Origin: Bacillota bacterium
Lineage (GTDB): Bacteria; Bacillota; Clostridia; Tissierellales; Sedimentibacteraceae
DNA: 9,467 bases
NCBI GenBank assembly: GCA_029239575.1
Contig: JARBUP010000095.1
Coordinates: 1 to 9,467 of the forward strand
Direction of reading: 5' to 3'
Each line of letters starts with the position of its first letter. Within the stretch, counting starts at the first letter, position 1. The position numbers and the translations under genes were made by a program. Of the stretch, positions 4,658 to 9,467 are shown piece by piece. The notes beneath the pieces were generated by a model, which made no database searches, was not told the DNA's origin, and saw nothing but the letters and a program-made list of their open reading frames with translations.

Positions 4658-7600
4658 TTAATTTATTAAAGAAATATTATAAACATCTGTATCATTAAGG
4701 GTTAAATGCGCTTCCATTATTTCAATCATCGCAGCTGCAGTATCTAATGATGTTAAAACATTAATAGATGCTTCTACTGAAGTCCTTCTTATTCTAAAAC
4801 CATCACGGTTTTTATCATTTGCTTTTGTTGGTATATCTATTACTAAACCAATTTCTCCACTTTTTATATAATCTAATATATTTGGTTTTCCTTCATTAAT
4901 CTTTTTAACCGTTTCTGCTTCTATACCAATTGTTTGTAAATATAAAGCAGTTTTTTCAGTTGCAACAAAGCTATAACCTAATTTATTTAATTTTAACGCA
5001 ATATCCTTAAAGTTTTCTTTATCCCTATCTTTTATAGTTGCAAGGATTTTTTTATTTTTATCAGGAATTTTCACACCTGCTGCAATAAACCCTTTATACA
5101 AGCTTTCTATATAAGTTTTCCCTATTCCTAAAACTTCTCCTGTAGATTTCATTTCTGGTCCTAAGTTTACATCAACACCTTCAAGTTTTTGAGTTGAAAA
5201 TACAGGAACTTTTATTGCTGTTAATTTAGCTTCTTTATATAAACCTGTTCCATATCCTATATCCTTTAATTTTTCACCAAGCATTACTCTTGTAGCAAGT
5301 TCAATCATTGGGATATTAGTTACTTTACTTATATATGGAACAGTTCTTGATGAACGAGGATTAACTTCAATTATATAAAGTTCATTTTCAAATTCTATAA
5401 ACTGTATATTAACCATTCCAACTGTTTTTAATGCGTTTGCTATTTTTTTAGTTATTTCTGTTAGTTTAATTTTAGTTTCTTCACTTAAATTTTTAGGAGG
5501 ATATATTGAAATACTATCTCCTGAGTGAACTCCAGCTCTTTCTAAATGTTCCATTATACCTGGTATTAAAATATCTTCTCCATCACAAATGGCATCAACT
5601 TCAATTTCACGTCCAACTAAATATTTATCTATTAAAATTGGGGTTTTTGTTAATTTAAAAGCATTATTTAAATAAGTTGTGAGTTCTTCATTTGAATAAG
5701 TTATTTCCATTCCTTGACCCCCTAGTACATATGAAGGTCTTACTAAAACTGGGAAACCAATTTTATCCGCAACTTTTAATCCATCTTGTAAATTTAATAC
5801 CGCTTTTCCTTTTGGTCTTTTTACATTTAAAGATTCCAAAATTTCTTCAAATTTTTCCCTATCTTCTGCAACATCTATTTGTTCTGGGTCAGTACCTAAA
5901 ATAGGAATATTTTTTTCTTTAAAGAAATTTGCAAGCTTAATAGCTGTTTGTCCGCCAAACTGTAATATTACACCGTTTGGATTTTCTTTTTCTATAATAT
6001 TTAATACATCTTCTTCAGTTAAAGGTTCAAAGTATAATTTATCCGCTATGTCAAAATCTGTACTTACTGTTTCAGGATTGTTATTTACTATAATTGTTTC
6101 TATTCCACATTTTTTTAATGCGAATATACTGTGCACTGAACAATAATCAAATTCAACGCCTTGACCAATTCTTATAGGTCCTGAACCAATTACTAATATT
6201 TTCTTTTTGTCAGATATTTTTACTTCGTCATACTCATCATATGTGGAGTAATAGTAAGGTGATACAGCCTCAAATTCGCCGCCGCATGTATCCACCATTT
6301 TATAAACTGCTTTTAAATTATATTTTACTCTTAAATTATAAATATCATTTGGATTTACATTTAAGAAATCAGCAATTCCTTTATCTGAAAATCCCATTTT
6401 CTTTAGCTTTTTAAGATAATCATAATCCAAATCTGATAAATTAGCATTTCTTAAAAATTCTTCTTCTTCAACTATGTTTAGTATTTTGTTTAAGAAAAAT
6501 TCATCTATACCAGTTAACTCAGAAATTTTATCTATTCTATAACCTCTTCTAATTAATTCTGCTAAGTAAAACATTCTTTCATCATCAGGTGTTTGAATTC
6601 TTGCTTTTATCTCTGTTGTGCTAACAAGTGCAGCAGTTTTTAAATATAGAGAGTATTGTTTTATTTCAAGGGAACGTACAGCTTTTAGCAAAGCTGATTC
6701 GAAATTATTTCCTATTGCCATAACTTCACCCGTTGCCATCATTTTTGTTCCAAGGCTTCTTTTAGCATTGAAAAACTTATCAAAAGGCCATTTAGGAATT
6801 TTTAATACAACATAATCAAGAGTTGGTTCAAATGCTGCTGAAGTTTTCTTTGTAACTGAATTCTCTATTTCCTCTAAATTATATCCCAAAGCAATTTTAG
6901 TTGCTACTTTAGCAATAGGATAACCTGTTGCTTTTGAAGCTAATGCTGATGAACGGCTAACTCTCGGATTTATTTCTATTATAGCATATTCAAAGTTTTT
7001 AGGATTTAACGCAAGCTGTACATTGCATCCTCCTTCTATTTTTATTGCATCTATTATTTTAATTGATGCAGTTCTTAGCATTTGATATTCAACATCTGAT
7101 AAAGTTTGAGAAGGTGCTACAACTATGCTGTCCCCCGTATGAACTCCAACAGGATCAAAATTTTCCATATTACAAATAGTTATGCAAGTCCCATTTTTAT
7201 CACGCATTACTTCATATTCTATTTCTTTCCAACCTTTAATACTTTTCTCAATCAAAACCTGTTTGTTCATACTCAATTGAAGTCCAGCTGATAATATTTC
7301 AACAAGTTCTTCTTCATTATTAGCAATTCCGCCACCTGTACCTCCAAGAGTATAAGCAGGTCGTATTATAATAGGATATCCAATTCTGTTAGCAACTTTT
7401 TTACCATTTTCCATATCCGTTACTATTTCCGAATCAACTATTGGCTCCCCTATTTGATTCATCATATCTTTGAACAACTCTCTGTCTTCACCAATTTTTA
7501 TAGATTCAACAGAAGTTCCTATAACACGAACATTATATTTATCAAGTATGCCTTTATCATGAAGTTCTACAGTTAAGTTAAGACCTGTTTGGCCTCCCAT

Positions 7601-7867
7601 TCCTGCTATTACGCTATCCGGTCTTTCTTTTGCTATAATTTTTTCTATATATTCTACAGTCAATGGCTCTATATATACTTTATCTGCTATTTCTTTATCC
7701 GTCATAATAGTTGCTGGATTAGAATTTATTAATACAGTTTCTATTCCTTCTTCTTTTAAAGAGCGGCAAGCTTGCGTTCCTGAATAATCAAACTCGGCAG
7801 CTTGACCTATGATAATAGGTCCTGAACCAATTACTAATACTTTCTTTATGCTTTTATCTAAACCCAT
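4658..7867 (-). CDS. carB: Carbamoyl-phosphate synthase large subunit
   Basis: CarB uses ammonia from CarA, bicarbonate and two ATP to make carbamoyl phosphate for pyrimidine and arginine synthesis, in the cytoplasm. The 1069 residues match the usual length, and both synthetase halves are intact. In the first, GSGPIIIGQAAEFDYSG is at 14-30, FDPVGVHTGDS at 237-247 and metal-binding IIEINPR at 296-302. In the second, GSGPIRIGQGVEFDY is at 561-575, RAGVHSGDS at 777-785 and IIEVNPRSSRT at 832-842. The linking helical domain (about 400-550) and the C-terminal MGS-like allosteric domain (about 937-1069, with GKPNI and IRRTS) are present, so feedback by nucleotides such as UMP is expected. The ATG is one base after the carA stop, with AAGGAG inside carA's last codons, so translation is coupled. 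No terminator follows, and selC starts 46 nt on. Confidence 0.98.
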   Translation of the reverse strand: MGLDKSIKKVLVIGSGPIIIGQAAEFDYSGTQACRSLKEEGIETVLINSNPATIMTDKEIADKVYIEPLTVEYIEKIIAKERPDSVIAGMGGQTGLNLTVELHDKGILDKYNVRVIGTSVESIKIGEDRELFKDMMNQIGEPIVDSEIVTDMENGKKVANRIGYPIIIRPAYTLGGTGGGIANNEEELVEILSAGLQLSMNKQVLIEKSIKGWKEIEYEVMRDKNGTCITICNMENFDPVGVHTGDSIVVAPSQTLSDVEYQMLRTASIKIIDAIKIEGGCNVQLALNPKNFEYAIIEINPRVSRSSALASKATGYPIAKVATKIALGYNLEEIENSVTKKTSAAFEPTLDYVVLKIPKWPFDKFFNAKRSLGTKMMATGEVMAIGNNFESALLKAVRSLEIKQYSLYLKTAALVSTTEIKARIQTPDDERMFYLAELIRRGYRIDKISELTGIDEFFLNKILNIVEEEEFLRNANLSDLDYDYLKKLKKMGFSDKGIADFLNVNPNDIYNLRVKYNLKAVYKMVDTCGGEFEAVSPYYYSTYDEYDEVKISDKKKILVIGSGPIRIGQGVEFDYCSVHSIFALKKCGIETIIVNNNPETVSTDFDIADKLYFEPLTEEDVLNIIEKENPNGVILQFGGQTAIKLANFFKEKNIPILGTDPEQIDVAEDREKFEEILESLNVKRPKGKAVLNLQDGLKVADKIGFPVLVRPSYVLGGQGMEITYSNEELTTYLNNAFKLTKTPILIDKYLVGREIEVDAICDGEDILIPGIMEHLERAGVHSGDSISIYPPKNLSEETKIKLTEITKKIANALKTVGMVNIQFIEFENELYIIEVNPRSSRTVPYISKVTNIPMIELATRVMLGEKLKDIGYGTGLYKEAKLTAIKVPVFSTQKLEGVDVNLGPEMKSTGEVLGIGKTYIESLYKGFIAAGVKIPDKNKKILATIKDRDKENFKDIALKLNKLGYSFVATEKTALYLQTIGIEAETVKKINEGKPNILDYIKSGEIGLVIDIPTKANDKNRDGFRIRRTSVEASINVLTSLDTAAAMIEIMEAHLTLNDTDVYNISLIN

Positions 7868-7868
7868 T

Positions 7869-8933
7869 TTAGTTAGCTCCTTTATATAAATTTATGAAAT
7901 CATCAAATATTATGTTTGAATCATGTGGTCCTGGGCATGCTTCAGGATGATATTGAATACACATTACAGGTAATGTTTTGTGCTTGATGCCCTCAATAGT
8001 ATTATCATTAATATTAATATGAGTTATAATCATGTCATCAGTTAAAGTTTCTTTTTCAACCATGTAACCATGATTTTGAGAAGTAATTGTAACTTTGCCA
8101 GTTAACAAATTTTTAACCGCATGATTTCCTCCTCTGTGCCCAAATTTCATTTTTGTTGTTTTAGCACCTAATGCAAGAGAAATTAATTGATGTCCTAAAC
8201 AAATTCCTGTTACTGGTTTATGTTTTATTAATATTTTTACATTTTCTATTATATCCAATAAATCAGATGGATCACCAGGTCCATTCGAAAGAAATATACC
8301 GTCTAAATTGTGTTCTAAAATTATTTCTGCTTTTGTATTTGCAGGAAAAATAGTAAGTTTGCATTTTTTTTCAAGAAATGAATTAATTATATTTTGTTTT
8401 ATACCAAAATCTATTATTCCAATATGCAATTCTCCTTCACCAATAGTTTTAATTTCATTTGGTGTAACATTTTGAACTGCATCACTATTATTAAAATTAT
8501 TAAAATATTCTCTTATTTCACTTTCTGATAATTCTTTAGTTGTTAAAATTCCTTTCATGGTACCAGTTTCTCTAATTATTTTAGTAAGTTGTCTTGTATC
8601 TATTTTTTCAATACCCATAATATTGTTTTGTTTTAAATAAATATCTAAATCAATTTCACATCTAAAATTATTTGGTTCCTTACATATTTCTCTTACTATA
8701 AACCCTTTAACCTTTGGGCTTTTTGATTGAGAGTCATCTAAATTAATACCGTAATTTCCTATTAAAGGATATGTCATTGTAACAATTTGTCCATAGTAGG
8801 AAGGGTCGGTTAAAATTTCTTGATAACCTGTCATCCCCGTATTAAAAACGACTTCACCAACTGAGTCAGATATTTTTCCAAAGCATTCACCTTCAAATAT
8901 CATTCCATTTTCAAGTATTATTCTACCTTTCAT
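7869..8933 (-). CDS. carA: Carbamoyl-phosphate synthase small subunit (glutaminase)
   Basis: CarA hydrolyses glutamine and channels the ammonia to CarB. The 354 residues are of usual length. The N-terminal small-subunit domain (about 1-150) begins KGRIILENGMIFEGECFG and carries NTGMTGYQEILTDPSY. The class I glutamine amidotransferase domain (about 168-350) has LSNGPGDP at 215-222, nucleophile Cys245 in GICLGHQL, and His329/Glu331 in QYHPEA, so it should be catalytically active. I start at the ATG at 8931-8933 because GGAGG ends five bases upstream. A TTG four codons earlier overlaps that site and is not needed. The long leader upstream contains an apparent attenuator. Confidence 0.98.
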   Translation of the reverse strand: MKGRIILENGMIFEGECFGKISDSVGEVVFNTGMTGYQEILTDPSYYGQIVTMTYPLIGNYGINLDDSQSKSPKVKGFIVREICKEPNNFRCEIDLDIYLKQNNIMGIEKIDTRQLTKIIRETGTMKGILTTKELSESEIREYFNNFNNSDAVQNVTPNEIKTIGEGELHIGIIDFGIKQNIINSFLEKKCKLTIFPANTKAEIILEHNLDGIFLSNGPGDPSDLLDIIENVKILIKHKPVTGICLGHQLISLALGAKTTKMKFGHRGGNHAVKNLLTGKVTITSQNHGYMVEKETLTDDMIITHININDNTIEGIKHKTLPVMCIQYHPEACPGPHDSNIIFDDFINLYKGAN

Positions 8934-8980
8934 TCTTACCTCCAATATCTATATTAAATTTTAAATTTTTACTAAAACTT

Positions 8981-9023
8981 AAAAAAAATAGCTATCTACA
9001 CTTTAAAAAGTGAAACAGCTATT
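8981..9023 (-). terminator. Attenuator-type terminator in the carA leader
   Basis: On the minus strand AATAGCT (9017-9023) pairs with AGCTATT (8987-8993). The inner stem CACTTT (9007-9012) pairs with AAAGTG (8999-9004), joined by four further weak pairs and one bulged T, with eight T at 8981-8988. This is a complete Rho-independent terminator about 130 nt after the promoter and 47 nt before the carA start. It lies inside the transcript of the gene it precedes, and its 5' arm contains the leader-peptide stop codon. Transcription should end here unless the hairpin is blocked. Confidence 0.85.
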
Positions 9024-9117
9024 CCTTAAAAATATAATTAAAATAAATAAAATTATAATTCTTTTTATAAAACCCCTTATTAACTTTTATTAAAATTTTG
9101 GCTGTGTTAATTTGCAT
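9019..9117 (-). CDS. U-rich leader peptide of carAB (putative attenuation peptide)
   Basis: This 32-codon ORF starts with ATG at 9115-9117 and has GGAG five bases upstream. It begins MQINTAKILIKVNKG, and its second half is dense in Phe, Tyr, Asn and Ile because the RNA there is mainly U and A (codons 16-30: five Phe, four Tyr). The TAG stop (9019-9021) lies in the 5' arm of the terminator hairpin. A ribosome finishing this ORF would cover that arm and stop the hairpin forming. Escherichia coli pyrBI uses the same layout, where low UTP makes RNA polymerase pause in the U-rich tract so the ribosome can catch up. No arginine codon is present, which argues against arginine sensing. The ORF and ribosome site are seen; translation and mechanism are inferred. 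Confidence 0.7.
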   Translation of the reverse strand: MQINTAKILIKVNKGFYKKNYNFIYFNYIFKE

Positions 9118-9156
9118 TTTTTCTCCATTTATTAATTTAATTATTTTCTACATAAG

Positions 9157-9185
9157 AAAATACCATAATTCTGATACTTTGTCAA
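9157..9185 (-). promoter_or_regulatory. Promoter of carAB
   Basis: TTGACA (9180-9185) is a perfect -35 and TATTTT (9157-9162) a weaker -10, 17 bp apart, with TG one base before the -10. Transcription would start near 9149, giving a leader of about 215 nt before carA. It lies directly after the terminator of the response-regulator gene. Confidence 0.8.
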
Positions 9186-9191
9186 TATGTA

Positions 9192-9244
9192 TTTATAAAA
9201 AAAAATTAGCATAAAATTAAATTTTAATTTAGATGCTAATTTTT
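9192..9244 (-). terminator. Rho-independent terminator of the response-regulator gene
   Basis: AAAAATTAGCAT (9201-9212) and ATGCTAATTTTT (9233-9244) form a 12-bp stem. The enclosed bases form a second AT-only inverted repeat (AAATTAAA with TTTAATTT) that can extend it. On the minus strand a long T run follows. It isolates the regulator gene from carAB; the symmetry may let it act in both directions. Confidence 0.85.
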
Positions 9245-9301
9245 ATATCTTTTAATTATATTCATTGAAATACAAACAAATAATCGGATTAAAACAGAAA
9301 T

Positions 9302-9467
9302 TTATTTACTTCTGAAATAATATCCAACACCCCATTTTGTGAGAATGTATTCATAAGTATCTACATTATTTTCTATTTTTTCTCTAAGTCTTCTAACATG
9401 TACATCTACAGTTCTCAAATCACCAAAATATTCATATCCCCAAATAACTTCTAATAATTCTTCCCTT
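9302..9467 (-). CDS. OmpR/WalR-type response regulator, C-terminal end only
   Basis: The 54 visible residues are the end of an OmpR-family winged-helix DNA-binding domain. The recognition helix VDVHVRRLREKIE (about visible residues 20-32) and the wing ILTKWGVGYYFR (41-52) are clear. The preceding VIWGYEYFGDLRT is very close to WalR (YycF), the regulator of cell-wall metabolism in Firmicutes, but PhoP- or ResD-like regulators share much of this. The receiver domain lies outside the window. The stop is followed at once by a terminator, so no histidine kinase gene follows, unlike the usual walR-walK order. A kinase may lie upstream, or this may be an unpaired paralogue. Confidence 0.88.
   Translation of the reverse strand, partial: REELLEVIWGYEYFGDLRTVDVHVRRLREKIENNVDTYEYILTKWGVGYYFRSK

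Noticed and set aside
4468..4698. Plus-strand ORF of 76 codons
   Set aside because: It crosses the tRNA gene, the selC promoter and the end of carB in antisense and has no ribosome-binding site or family resemblance.
4658..7867. Internal sequence repetition in carB as a recent duplication
   Set aside because: The two homologous halves are the ancient, universal architecture of CarB.
8934..8945. Upstream TTG start for carA
   Set aside because: That start would overlap the GGAGG that serves the ATG at 8933, and the family's N-terminus aligns with the ATG.
1..9467. CRISPR array, insertion sequence, prophage or integrase
   Set aside because: No regularly spaced repeats, transposase, integrase or phage-like gene is visible; selC is a known integration site, but nothing integrated is seen beside it.

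Overview
The window is AT-rich, and every supported gene is on the minus strand, so transcription runs from high to low coordinates. The low G+C, the strong Shine-Dalgarno sites (GGAGG type), the TTG start, the WalR-type regulator and the selenocysteine tRNA together suggest a low-G+C Firmicute of the Clostridia/Tissierellia kind that makes selenoproteins. The species cannot be told from the sequence alone.

Layout in transcription order, right to left: (1) the last 54 codons of an OmpR/WalR-type response regulator, closed by a strong terminator at 9201-9244. (2) A promoter at 9157-9185 driving a leader of about 215 nt. The leader holds a 32-codon, U-rich leader-peptide ORF whose stop codon lies inside the stem of a Rho-independent terminator, in the manner of an attenuator. 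It is followed by carA and carB, separated by one base; their products together make carbamoyl phosphate for pyrimidines and arginine. (3) Just past carB, a near-consensus promoter at 4622-4650 and selC, the tRNA for selenocysteine (anticodon UCA, 96 nt, CCA encoded). Only 15 nt after the tRNA comes a small universal-stress-like gene, then a DUF1232 (YkvA-type) membrane protein. No terminator separates carB, selC and these two genes. The first clear one is at 3701-3718. (4) A G+C-rich island of consecutive hairpins at 3541-3718 with no ORF, bounded on the minus strand by terminators at both ends. It may be a small RNA or a palindromic mobile repeat. (5) A single gene, with its own promoter and terminator, for a 531-residue protein: a kinase-like cytoplasmic domain lacking the catalytic residues, one membrane helix, and an outside domain resembling a carbohydrate-binding beta-sandwich. 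(6) A MacB/YknY-type ABC ATPase overlapping by 8 nt a MacA/YknX-type adaptor that runs off the left edge. A permease gene probably follows outside the window.

The most unusual points are the pyrBI-like attenuator in front of carAB with no visible PyrR site, the tRNA-Sec/mRNA dicistron, the pseudokinase-membrane-jellyroll protein, and the hairpin island. The metabolic genes themselves are ordinary and look intact.
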